Shown here one piece after another: positions 1 through 5,318 of a stretch of DNA of 5,318 nt. The DNA comes from Clostridiaceae bacterium (GTDB taxonomy: Bacteria > Bacillota > Clostridia > Saccharofermentanales > UBA5734): positions 1-5,318 of the forward strand of contig JAAYKS010000149.1 of the NCBI GenBank assembly GCA_012522285.1, written 5' to 3'. The notes under the pieces were generated by a model that was given only the letters and a program-made list of their open reading frames with translations, made no database searches and was not told where the DNA came from. Both the position numbers and the translations under genes were made by a program. The first letter of the stretch is position 1. The number at the start of each line of letters is the position of its first letter.

Positions 1-29
1 TCAAAATGCTCTTCGAAAGTTTTGCCTGA
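1..29 (+). CDS. fliP: Probable C-terminal end of FliP (partial, cut by window edge)
   Basis: Only the last eight codons are visible, in the frame beginning at base 3, reading KMLFESFA and then TGA at 27-29. FliP proteins, the main subunits of the flagellar export channel in the inner membrane, commonly end in a short hydrophobic stretch followed by a Ser-Phe tail, and this fragment fits that. fliP also normally sits directly upstream of fliQ. The identification rests mainly on position, because the fragment is too short for a secure family call. Another gene ending here, or non-coding sequence, remains possible. Confidence 0.5.
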
Positions 30-42
30 ACTGCCTACATAG

Positions 43-48
43 AAGGAG
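43..48 (+). promoter_or_regulatory. Ribosome binding site of fliQ, supports the GTG start
   Basis: AAGGAG lies 10 nt upstream of the GTG at 59. No ATG is available in frame before the conserved N-terminus, so this site fixes GTG 59 as the start of fliQ. Confidence 0.75.
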
Positions 49-58
49 AGAAACAGAC

Positions 59-328
59 GTGTCACAAGGCGATATTCTTCGGATCATGCAGAGTGCCATT
101 TTTCTCATCATTGAGGTTTCCGCGCCTGTCCTCCTGGCCGGACTTGTGGTTGGTCTGCTTGTCTCCGTGTTTCAGGCGATGACCCAGATCAATGAGCAAA
201 CCCTGGTTTTCGTACCCAAAATTCTGGCCATCCTGTTGGCCATCGTCATGCTGGGTGGTTGGATGATGACCCGCCTAAGCGAGTTCACCACCGGTTTGTT
301 CGGGATGGTGTCCGAGATTGTGAAATGA
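59..328 (+). CDS. fliQ: Flagellar type III export gate protein FliQ
   Basis: FliQ is a small inner-membrane protein of the flagellar export gate. It packs around the FliP/FliR ring and helps hold the channel closed until it is loaded with substrate. The 89-residue length is typical of the family. Two hydrophobic helices are visible, at about residues 13-37 and 52-70, separated by the family signature FQAMTQINEQTLVFVPK at 38-54. The conserved Gln, Thr, Glu and Pro-Lys positions of that loop are all present. Translation starts at GTG behind a good AAGGAG site. The stop (326-328) overlaps the ATG of fliR, implying coupled translation. Nothing looks damaged. The homologous virulence-type export proteins (SctS) are the only realistic alternative, and the flagellar neighbours exclude that. 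Confidence 0.96.
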   Translation: MSQGDILRIMQSAIFLIIEVSAPVLLAGLVVGLLVSVFQAMTQINEQTLVFVPKILAILLAIVMLGGWMMTRLSEFTTGLFGMVSEIVK

Positions 329-1134
329 GATCGATGGAGAGTATACGTTCGCTGCCATTTCTGCAACCGGGAATTCTCCCTTATCATCTTCTGCTGTTTG
401 TACGGATGACGGGTTTGTTTTTGCTGTCGCCGATCTTCGGCCGCAGCGGTGTCCCGGCTCGATTGAAAGCCGGTCTAGCGATGGCGATGGCGTTCTTGCT
501 TTCAGCAGTTTTTCCACCGCCACCGGGATATGCGGCCGGGCCGATACCCGCGTATGCGCTGGATGCGATTCTGGAGTTGTCGGTTGGCCTGCTGATGGGA
601 TATGTGACGCTTGTGTTTTTTAGTACGACTCAGATCGCCGGTCATGTGATTGATATCAGCATGGGTATGGGTGTAGGCAGCATATTTGACCCCAACACCC
701 GCACGATGACTCCACTGAGCGGAGCGCTGCTGAACTATGCCATGTTGCTGTATTTCTTTGTCAACAATGGTCACATCAAGTTGCTCACCTTGTTGTATGC
801 ATCACTCCGCGCGGTTCCGATCGGCGAAGTCCGGTTATCCGGAGGACTTGCTTTGATGGCCGTAGAGCAATTCACGCTGGCATTCGGCCTCGCCGCCAGC
901 CTGATGCTGCCGTTGGTCGGGGCTGCGCTGCTGACGGAAACGGCGATGGGTATCCTTATGCGCGCGGTGCCGCAGCTCAATGCCTATATGGTAGGCATTC
1001 CAATGAAAGTCGGGATCGGCCTGGTGCTGCTATATATGATGCAACCTTTATATGGTGGATTTTGCGATCAGGTGTTTACCCATTTGTTTTCCGCCACGGA
1101 ACAGATGATCTTGTCGGTGGGAGGTGTGGGATGA
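325..1134 (+). CDS. fliR: Flagellar type III export gate protein FliR
   Basis: FliR is the polytopic membrane subunit that caps the helical FliP5-FliR1-FliQ4 export channel. The predicted protein has 269 residues, close to the usual 255-265, with hydrophobic segments along nearly its whole length. Family motifs are visible at 106-123 (GHVIDISMGMGVGSIFDP, the conserved G-x-x-I-D, M-G and D-P region) and at 208-219 (MGILMRAVPQLN), followed by a final membrane segment rich in Gly and Leu. I chose ATG 325 because it forms an ATGA overlap with the fliQ stop. The frame is open further upstream to 259, but that part lies inside fliQ and does not resemble FliR. ATG 334 is a second possible start, and neither has a strong ribosome binding site, which fits coupling to fliQ. 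There is no fusion to flhB, although FliR-FlhB fusions occur in some clostridia. Confidence 0.95.
   Translation: MRSMESIRSLPFLQPGILPYHLLLFVRMTGLFLLSPIFGRSGVPARLKAGLAMAMAFLLSAVFPPPPGYAAGPIPAYALDAILELSVGLLMGYVTLVFFSTTQIAGHVIDISMGMGVGSIFDPNTRTMTPLSGALLNYAMLLYFFVNNGHIKLLTLLYASLRAVPIGEVRLSGGLALMAVEQFTLAFGLAASLMLPLVGAALLTETAMGILMRAVPQLNAYMVGIPMKVGIGLVLLYMMQPLYGGFCDQVFTHLFSATEQMILSVGGVG
1119..1126 (+). promoter_or_regulatory. Ribosome binding site of flhB, inside the end of fliR
   Basis: GGGAGGTG ends 4 nt before the ATG at 1131. It selects that ATG over start codons further upstream in the same frame (from 1062), which lie within fliR. Confidence 0.7.
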
Positions 1135-2204
1135 GCGCGGGCTCCAGCGGCGAAAAAACCGAGAAAGCCACACCAAAGAAGCGGCGTGATGAGCGGGAAC
1201 GCGGCAATGTCTTTATGAGCCGCGATTTGACCACTGCGGTATCGTTGTTGGGTATGTTCGGCATCATGCGGATTCTGGGGCCCTCGGTCGGCCGATCTAT
1301 GCAGTCGGTTTTTCTGGACTTGCTGCCGGCATCTCGTGGAAGCGGGAAGCTGTTCACTGAACTGGATGCGCAACTTTGCTTGTTGGACGCCGCCAAAGCG
1401 ATGACAATTGCTGTGCTCCCGTTTTTTCTCTGTGCCATTGCGATCTCTGTTCTGATCACAGTTGTACAGACGCGGTTTATGGTCACCGGAAAAACCCTGG
1501 CTGTCCGTTTTAACCGGATCAGCCCGATCAGCGGGTTCAAAAGGCTATTCTCGTCGCGATCGATCATGGAGACGGTGAAGTCCTTGTTGAAAATCGGACT
1601 GATCATCGCCACCATCTATGGTGAATTTTCTGATGGAATCCGAAGGACGCCTGATCTGACTGCCATGTGCATCCGTGGGGCTATCCAGTCGGTGTTCGAC
1701 AGCGGAACCACCCTGGCTTTCCGGTGCGGCATCCTGCTGGCCGGCATCGCCGTCATCGACTATGTATATCAATGGTGGAAACATGAAAAGGACATCCGCA
1801 TGACCAAAGAAGAGGTCAAACAGGAATACAAGCTGATGGAAGGGAATCCGGAAACCAAAGGGCGCATCCGGCAGATCCAGCGGCTGATGTCACGCACCCG
1901 CATGATGGCGGCAGTGCCCGAGGCCGATGTCATAGTCACCAATCCAACCCATTATGCTGTGGCATTGCGGTATGATACGCGACGGGAGGCTGCTCCGGTG
2001 GTGCTGGCAAAAGGAAAAGGATATCTGGCACTCAAGATTCGCGAAATCGGCAATGAACACAAGATCACGATCGTTGAAAACCGACCGCTGGCCCGCGCCC
2101 TCTATGCCTCCGTCGACATTGGCGAGATGATCCCGGCTCGCTTTTATCAAGCGGCCGCGGAGGTTTTGGCTTACGTAGCGCGACTCAAGAAAGGAGCTTT
2201 GTGA
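1131..2204 (+). CDS. flhB: Flagellar export apparatus and substrate-switch protein FlhB
   Basis: FlhB is an inner-membrane export protein whose cytoplasmic domain cleaves itself and switches export from rod/hook subunits to filament subunits. The 357-residue length is normal. The N-terminus carries the family signature around residues 8-33 (EKTEKATPKKRRDERERG and following). Membrane segments appear near 33-50, 92-113, 146-165 and 193-213. A conserved basic stretch, SPISGFKRLF, sits at 131-140. The linker before the cytoplasmic domain (about 224-262) is strongly conserved. The autocleavage motif NPTH is intact at 271-274, with cleavage expected between Asn271 and Pro272. The start at 1131 overlaps the fliR stop as ATGA and has a strong ribosome binding site. 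The C-terminus stops soon after the conserved domain, without a long tail. All key residues I can judge are present. Confidence 0.97.
   Translation: MSAGSSGEKTEKATPKKRRDERERGNVFMSRDLTTAVSLLGMFGIMRILGPSVGRSMQSVFLDLLPASRGSGKLFTELDAQLCLLDAAKAMTIAVLPFFLCAIAISVLITVVQTRFMVTGKTLAVRFNRISPISGFKRLFSSRSIMETVKSLLKIGLIIATIYGEFSDGIRRTPDLTAMCIRGAIQSVFDSGTTLAFRCGILLAGIAVIDYVYQWWKHEKDIRMTKEEVKQEYKLMEGNPETKGRIRQIQRLMSRTRMMAAVPEADVIVTNPTHYAVALRYDTRREAAPVVLAKGKGYLALKIREIGNEHKITIVENRPLARALYASVDIGEMIPARFYQAAAEVLAYVARLKKGAL
2191..2196 (+). promoter_or_regulatory. Ribosome binding site of flhA, favours ATG 2204 over GTG 2201
   Basis: AAGGAG sits 7 nt before ATG 2204 but only 4 nt before the adjacent in-frame GTG at 2201. 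The spacing favours the ATG, giving a TGATG junction with the flhB stop. The two choices differ by a single residue. Confidence 0.7.
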
Positions 2205-4240
2205 TGAAAGCAACCGACCTGATTGTCGCCTTTGGGGTGTTCTTGATCATTGTCCTGATCCTTGTCCCTCTCAGCCCGCTGCTGCTGGACTTTTTGTTGA
2301 TCGTCAGTATCAGTCTGTCCATCGTGGTGCTGTTGTTGACCATGTTTTCACATGAAGTGCTTGACCTGTCTGTGTTTCCGCCCCTTCTGCTGATTCTGAC
2401 GCTGTTTCGCTTGTCTCTCAACATCTCCTCGACTCGACTGATCCTTGGCAACAGCGGCAATGCCGGAGCCGTCGTGCGTACGTTCGGCGGATTTGTCATT
2501 GGCGGCAATCTTGCGGTGGGGCTGGTCATTTTTGCAATCATCGTCGTTGTCCAGTTCATCGTAATCACCAAGGGCTCAGAACGCGTCGCGGAGGTGTCTG
2601 CCCGATTTACGCTGGACGCGATGCCCGGCAAACAGATGGCGATCGACGCGGATCTCAACGCCGGCCTGATCACCGAGGTGCAGGCCCGCGCACGACGGTT
2701 GAAGATTCAGAGGGAGGCAGACTTCTATGGCGCGATGGACGGTGCCAGCAAATTTGTCAAAGGCGACGCGATTGTCGGGATTCTGATCGTGCTGATCAAT
2801 ATGATCGGGGGCCTGGCTATAGGCGTCGTGTCGGAAGGCAAGTCGTTTGGCGAGGCGATTCAGATTTACACCTTGGCAACAGTCGGAGATGGATTGGTCA
2901 GCCAACTGCCCGCGTTGCTTGTATCAACGGCTACAGGGATCATCGTGACCCGTTCCGCGTCGGAGAATAACCTCGGACATGACATCACATCCCAGTTTTC
3001 TGCGCAGCCAATTGTGCTGCTCATCGCCGCGGCCATGGTATTTACACTGGGCACCATTCCAGGGTTGCCAAAGTTCCCGATCTTTCTGTTGGCAGCAAGT
3101 CTTGGGACCCTTGGTTTGATCCTGCGGCGACGGAGTCGAGCTGCGCAAAGTGCCCCTGCAGCAGAAGATGGCGAGATCGCGGGGCAAGGCGACAAGGCAG
3201 AAAATGTCGTTTCTTTGATATCCGTAGATCCTATTGAACTGGAGATTGGATATGGCTTGATTACATTGGCGGATCCCTCTCAGGGCGGTGATTTGTCGGA
3301 CCGGATCATCATGATTCGCCGGCAATGTGCGGTCGATCTGGGAATGGTCATTCCAGGTATCCGATTGCGGGATAACGTGACTCTCAAGACAAATGGTTAT
3401 GTGATGAAGATCCGCGGAGACGAGGTCGCACGGGGCGATATCATGCCTGAACACTTGCTGGCCATGAGTCCCGACGGTGACAATCACGGCATCATTGGTA
3501 CGGCAACCACCGAGCCGTCATTCGGATTGCCGGCACTCTGGATCAGTAAGAGCGAGCGGGAAAAAGCGGAAACAGCCGGGTTCACCATTGTCGATCCCCC
3601 TTCGGTGATCGCAACACATTTGTCCGAGATTCTACGTCGGCACGCACATGAATTGCTGGATCGCCAGCAGGTCCAGGTCCTGGTTGAGCACCTAAAAGAG
3701 ACCCAACCCACATTGGTGGAGGAGGTGTTTCCCAAACTGTATTCATTGGGGGATCTGCAGAAGGTGCTAGCCGGCTTGTTGCGAGAAGCTGTAGCCATCC
3801 GCGATCTGACGACCATTGTGGAAACTATGGCGGATTTCGCTTCGGTCACACGCAATTCGGATACACTGGTCGAATTTGTTCGTCAACGTCTGAAACGAGC
3901 CATCTCCCGCAAGTTCATCCCAGGTGGAAAAGCGCGGGTCATCACGCTGGATCCGCAACTTGAGCAATTGATCCTCGAGCGCTTGCGCAATACCGATCAG
4001 GGGTCATTTATCGCATTGGCTCCCGACCAGATACAGCAGGTAATGCGAAACTTGCAAACGGCAGTCGAAGACATGCTGTCCATGGGCCTGACGCCAGTCG
4101 TCCTGACATCACCGGCGGTTCGTCCGCACTTTAAAAAAATGGCCGACCAGTTGGCACCGGATTTGGCCGTTCTTTCATATAACGAAATAGAAGCCACCGT
4201 TGAACTGCAGGCGGATCGCATGGTCGGCGTGAGCGCTTGA
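2204..4240 (+). CDS. flhA: Flagellar export motor protein FlhA
   Basis: FlhA forms the nonameric ring of the flagellar export gate. It couples proton flow to export and docks chaperone-substrate complexes. The predicted protein has 678 residues, normal for the family. The first 310 residues hold about eight membrane segments. The FHIPEP family signature is intact at 135-154 (FTLDAMPGKQMAIDADLNAG). Lys183 and Asp188, in the stretch KFVKGDAIVG, appear to match Salmonella Lys203 and Asp208, the latter linked to proton-driven export. A variable basic linker spans about 308-340. The conserved cytoplasmic domain begins near VDPIELEIGYGL (341) and runs to the C-terminal LSYNEI motif at 657-662. The gene is coupled to flhB and is followed after 17 nt by the sigma gene rather than by flhF. 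No frameshift or missing motif is seen. Confidence 0.98.
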   Translation: MKATDLIVAFGVFLIIVLILVPLSPLLLDFLLIVSISLSIVVLLLTMFSHEVLDLSVFPPLLLILTLFRLSLNISSTRLILGNSGNAGAVVRTFGGFVIGGNLAVGLVIFAIIVVVQFIVITKGSERVAEVSARFTLDAMPGKQMAIDADLNAGLITEVQARARRLKIQREADFYGAMDGASKFVKGDAIVGILIVLINMIGGLAIGVVSEGKSFGEAIQIYTLATVGDGLVSQLPALLVSTATGIIVTRSASENNLGHDITSQFSAQPIVLLIAAAMVFTLGTIPGLPKFPIFLLAASLGTLGLILRRRSRAAQSAPAAEDGEIAGQGDKAENVVSLISVDPIELEIGYGLITLADPSQGGDLSDRIIMIRRQCAVDLGMVIPGIRLRDNVTLKTNGYVMKIRGDEVARGDIMPEHLLAMSPDGDNHGIIGTATTEPSFGLPALWISKSEREKAETAGFTIVDPPSVIATHLSEILRRHAHELLDRQQVQVLVEHLKETQPTLVEEVFPKLYSLGDLQKVLAGLLREAVAIRDLTTIVETMADFASVTRNSDTLVEFVRQRLKRAISRKFIPGGKARVITLDPQLEQLILERLRNTDQGSFIALAPDQIQQVMRNLQTAVEDMLSMGLTPVVLTSPAVRPHFKKMADQLAPDLAVLSYNEIEATVELQADRMVGVSA

Positions 4241-4244
4241 AGAA

Positions 4245-4252
4245 AGAAGGTG
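4245..4252 (+). promoter_or_regulatory. Ribosome binding site for ATG 4258 of the interrupted sigma gene
   Basis: AGAAGGTG ends 5 nt before ATG 4258, in the 17-nt gap after the flhA stop. Its good spacing argues that translation of the sigma gene really begins upstream of the TAG at 4336, not at the weak TTG at 4387. Confidence 0.65.
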
Positions 4253-4258
4253 TAGTAA

Positions 4259-4331
4259 TGGATATTCCGGGCAGCGGGAAAACAGCATTGCCAGCTCCTC
4301 TGGCAGGTGGAGAAGAGGTGGATATTGCGGG
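4259..4331 (+). repeat. Short direct repeat pair at the two candidate sigma starts
   Basis: TGGATATTCCGGG at 4259-4271 recurs as TGGATATTGCGGG at 4319-4331, 12 of 13 bases identical and exactly 60 nt (20 codons) apart. Each copy begins within a possible start codon (ATG 4258 and GTG 4318), so the encoded peptides begin MDIPG and VDIAG. This may reflect a small in-frame duplication of the gene start, or chance. Confidence 0.45.
4289..4305 (+). other. 6-bp inverted repeat (RNA hairpin) between the two candidate sigma starts
   Basis: TGCCAG and CTGGCA form a perfect 6-bp stem around the 5-nt loop CTCCT. A G-U pair may extend it by one. It lacks a following T-run, so it is not an intrinsic terminator. 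It lies just before the SD-like GGAG at 4309-4312, and its loop is complementary to AGGAG-type ribosome binding sites. A role in translation control is possible but unproven. Confidence 0.4.
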
Positions 4332-4386
4332 GTTGTAGCAGGCCTATGCCGCAGATAAAAGCAATGAAATCCGCAATGAGATCCTT

Positions 4387-5067
4387 TTGCATTTCGTTCC
4401 CCTTGTGAAGAGGGTCGTCGGCCGATTGTTCGCAACGACACGACCCTATGTGGATTATGACGATCTGATCAGCTGCGGCGTGTTGGGGTTGATGGATGCG
4501 ATCGACCGGTTTGACGCCGGGCGCGGCGTTCGGTTTGAGACATACGCCCAGATCCGGATCCGCGGCGAAGTGATCGACTACATGCGGCGACAGGACTGGG
4601 CGCCGGTCCATGTTCGCACGCGGATCAAACAACTCGAATCGGCATATGAACAAGTTGCGCAAAGGAACGGGGGACCCGCTTCGGAACTGGAGGTCGCAAC
4701 TGAGCTTGGAATGGAACTGGAAGACTTGCACCAAACGTTGAGCGACTCCCATTTCTTGAATTTGATGTACTTGGATGAATTGTTGACAGAAACCGGCAGC
4801 GATGAAAGTGACATGACATCAGAGCCGGCCGCGGTTGGGGAAATCGAGCGCAAAGAGTTCAGAACCATGTTGGCCAAGGAGATCGGACGCCTCAGCGAGC
4901 GGGAACAGATGGTACTGAGCTTGTACTATTTTGATGAGTTGACGCTGCGTGAGATCGGGAAAGTACTGGGTTTGACTGAATCCCGAATCTCGCAAATTCA
5001 TTCGGCCATCATCCTAAAACTCAGGGCTCGACTGTCCAGACAATACCAGGTTCCGGCAGGTTCGTGA
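4387..5067 (+). CDS. fliA: Flagellar sigma-28 factor FliA/SigD, main open portion after the in-frame TAG
   Basis: This frame encodes an RNA polymerase sigma factor of the FliA/SigD/WhiG group, which directs transcription of late flagellar and motility genes. From TTG 4387 it has 226 residues. Read through from ATG 4258 it would have 269, against 254 for Bacillus SigD. Counting from 4258, region 2 starts at HFVPLVKRVVGRL (45 onward). It includes DYDDLISCGVLGLMDAIDRF (66-85) and the promoter -10 binding segment FETYAQIRIRGEVIDYMRRQ (93-112), followed by the conserved Asp-Trp. Region 3 lies near 123-176. Region 4 occupies 212-259, with a helix-turn-helix ending in SRISQIH. All regions look intact. 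No in-frame ATG exists between the TAG and region 2. TTG 4387 and GTG 4405 are the only early starts, and neither has a good ribosome binding site. A TTG start would drop the first helix but keep almost the whole region 2 core, so partial function is possible. Confidence 0.85.
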   Translation: MHFVPLVKRVVGRLFATTRPYVDYDDLISCGVLGLMDAIDRFDAGRGVRFETYAQIRIRGEVIDYMRRQDWAPVHVRTRIKQLESAYEQVAQRNGGPASELEVATELGMELEDLHQTLSDSHFLNLMYLDELLTETGSDESDMTSEPAAVGEIERKEFRTMLAKEIGRLSEREQMVLSLYYFDELTLREIGKVLGLTESRISQIHSAIILKLRARLSRQYQVPAGS

Positions 5068-5095
5068 AAAATGTCATCAGAATGTAAAATTGTCC

Positions 5096-5123
5096 TAAAG
5101 CTTTCCACCATTTCAACCGATTT
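5096..5123 (+). promoter_or_regulatory. Candidate sigma-28 (SigD/FliA) promoter for the rod-protein gene
   Basis: The -35-like element TAAAGCTT at 5096-5103 matches the sigma-28 core TAAA and 7 of 8 bases of the enterobacterial TAAAGTTT. The -10-like element ACCGATTT at 5116-5123 matches GCCGATAT at 6 of 8 positions. The 16-nt spacer between TAAA and the -10 element suits the Bacillus SigD pattern. It lies in the 94-nt gap just upstream of the rod-protein ribosome binding site, the expected place for a late-class promoter. Transcription would start about 30 nt upstream of the ATG. Confidence 0.6.
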
Positions 5124-5151
5124 TCATTATGAAGCATGGGTTCGCCCAGCG

Positions 5152-5157
5152 GGAGGA
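5152..5157 (+). promoter_or_regulatory. Ribosome binding site of the rod-protein gene
   Basis: GGAGGA ends 4 nt before ATG 5162. It is the strongest Shine-Dalgarno match in the window and fixes this start. Confidence 0.7.
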
Positions 5158-5161
5158 AGAA

Positions 5162-5318
5162 ATGAACAGAGGGATTTACACAGCTGCCACAGCGATGATC
5201 TCACAGCGCAGACGTATGGATGTGGTCACCAGCAATCTCGCCAATGCGACGACGCCGGGCTACAAAGAAGACACTTTGCTTTCCCGCTCGTTTCAGGATC
5301 TTCTCGTGCAACGCATAA
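5162..5318 (+). CDS. Flagellar basal-body rod protein, FlgF/FlgG (FlhO/FlhP) family, N-terminal part
   Basis: The first 52 codons are present and the gene runs off the window. The N-terminus MNRGIYTAATAMISQRRRMD is the amphipathic helix typical of axial rod and hook proteins. It is followed by the flagellar rod signature VTSNLANATTPGYK at 23-36, with the conserved Asn-Leu-Ala-Asn, Thr, Gly-Tyr-Lys positions. The next stretch ends LLVQRI, as in FlgF/FlgG-like proteins of Gram-positive bacteria. The product would be exported by the gate encoded upstream and polymerise in the rod below the hook. In Bacillota, a pair of such genes (flhO-flhP or flgF-flgG) is common, and the first is usually FlgF-like, so this may be the flgF/flhO member. 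The visible part cannot separate FlgF from FlgG. A candidate sigma-28 promoter lies directly upstream. The last four bases look like a TAA stop but are out of frame. Confidence 0.88.
   Translation, partial: MNRGIYTAATAMISQRRRMDVVTSNLANATTPGYKEDTLLSRSFQDLLVQRI

Larger units (their letters stand above)
4258..4338 (+). pseudogene. fliA: 5' portion of the sigma-28 gene, closed by an in-frame TAG at 4336-4338
   Basis: A 26-codon frame opens at ATG 4258 behind a ribosome binding site and ends at TAG (codon 27). The frame beyond the stop continues as QAYAADKSNEIRNEILLHF and on into conserved sigma region 2. In Bacillus SigD the N-terminus contains a Leu-Trp pair followed by a helix leading to the MPLV segment. 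Here the Leu is at codon 26 and the TAG takes the place of the Trp, so a TGG-to-TAG transition is the simplest explanation. GTG 4318 is a second possible start (SD-like GGAG at 4309-4312), giving a length even closer to SigD, but it also runs into the same TAG. Alternatives are a sequencing error, a true nonsense mutation, a leaky or decoded amber codon, or a small leader peptide gene. The protein-level alignment after the stop makes the first two most likely. Confidence 0.7.

Noticed and set aside
259..324. Upstream extension of the fliR frame
   Set aside because: It lies inside fliQ and encodes no FliR-like residues. ATG 325 at the ATGA overlap is the better start.
1062..1130. Upstream extension of the flhB frame
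   Set aside because: It lies inside fliR. The conserved FlhB N-terminus and the strong RBS both point to ATG 1131.
1076..1615. A minus-strand open frame of 179 codons opposite flhB
   Set aside because: It overlaps conserved flhB sequence fully and has low-complexity, basic, non-family content typical of antisense frames.
2185..2673. A minus-strand open frame of 162 codons opposite the flhA start
   Set aside because: It lies opposite the membrane segments of flhA. Its Thr/Ile/Arg-rich translation is what the complement of hydrophobic codons gives.
3997..4752. A 251-codon open frame on the minus strand across the flhA/sigma junction
   Set aside because: It lies opposite two strongly conserved + strand genes, has no recognisable family features and no ribosome binding site that I can see. 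It is a shadow of the coding strand.
5137..5148. TGGG-TTCG-CCCA hairpin just before the rod-protein RBS
   Set aside because: The stem is only 4 bp, the closing pair is not the stabilising C-G for a TTCG loop, and there is no T-run. It is too weak to call as a terminator or regulator.
5315..5318. ATAA at the window end, resembling a stop for the rod-protein gene
   Set aside because: The TAA is not in the frame that starts at ATG 5162. The gene simply continues past the window.

Overview
This window is a single co-directional block of flagellar genes on the + strand. In order it holds the last codons of a probable fliP, then fliQ, fliR, flhB and flhA (all complete), a flagellar sigma-28 (FliA/SigD) gene interrupted by an in-frame stop codon, and the first 52 codons of a FlgF/FlgG-family rod protein. 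The gene order (fliP-fliQ-fliR-flhB-flhA followed by a sigma-28 gene and a rod-protein gene), strong AGGAGG-like ribosome binding sites and SigD-like sequence suggest a Gram-positive flagellate of the Bacillota (Firmicutes). Base composition is moderate, roughly half G+C by eye. I cannot name a genus.

Positions 1-4240 encode the flagellar type III export gate. FliP, FliQ and FliR build the export channel, FlhB is the autocleaving substrate-specificity switch, and FlhA is the proton-coupled export motor and chaperone docking platform. The genes are packed tightly: fliR and flhB each start in an ATGA overlap with the upstream stop, and flhA starts in a TGATG overlap. This indicates one mRNA with coupled translation. 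No flhF or flhG lies between flhA and the sigma gene, unlike the common Bacillus/Clostridium layout.

Positions 4241-5067 hold the sigma gene. A good ribosome binding site and ATG (4258) open the frame 17 nt after flhA. The frame meets TAG at 4336-4338, exactly where SigD/FliA proteins usually have the Trp of an N-terminal Leu-Trp pair. After the stop, a well-conserved sigma factor (regions 2, 3 and 4) continues in the same frame to 5067. A single TGG-to-TAG change explains this most simply. Around the stop there are two possible RBS/start pairs, a short direct repeat and a 6-bp hairpin, so a regulatory leader cannot be excluded. The only in-frame restarts ahead of region 2 are weak (TTG 4387, GTG 4405).

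Positions 5068-5318 hold a 94-nt gap with a good match to a sigma-28 promoter, followed by the rod-protein gene, which runs off the window. If the sigma gene is really broken, this downstream gene and other late flagellar genes would be expected to be poorly expressed. If the stop is bypassed, the arrangement is a normal early-to-late flagellar gene switch.
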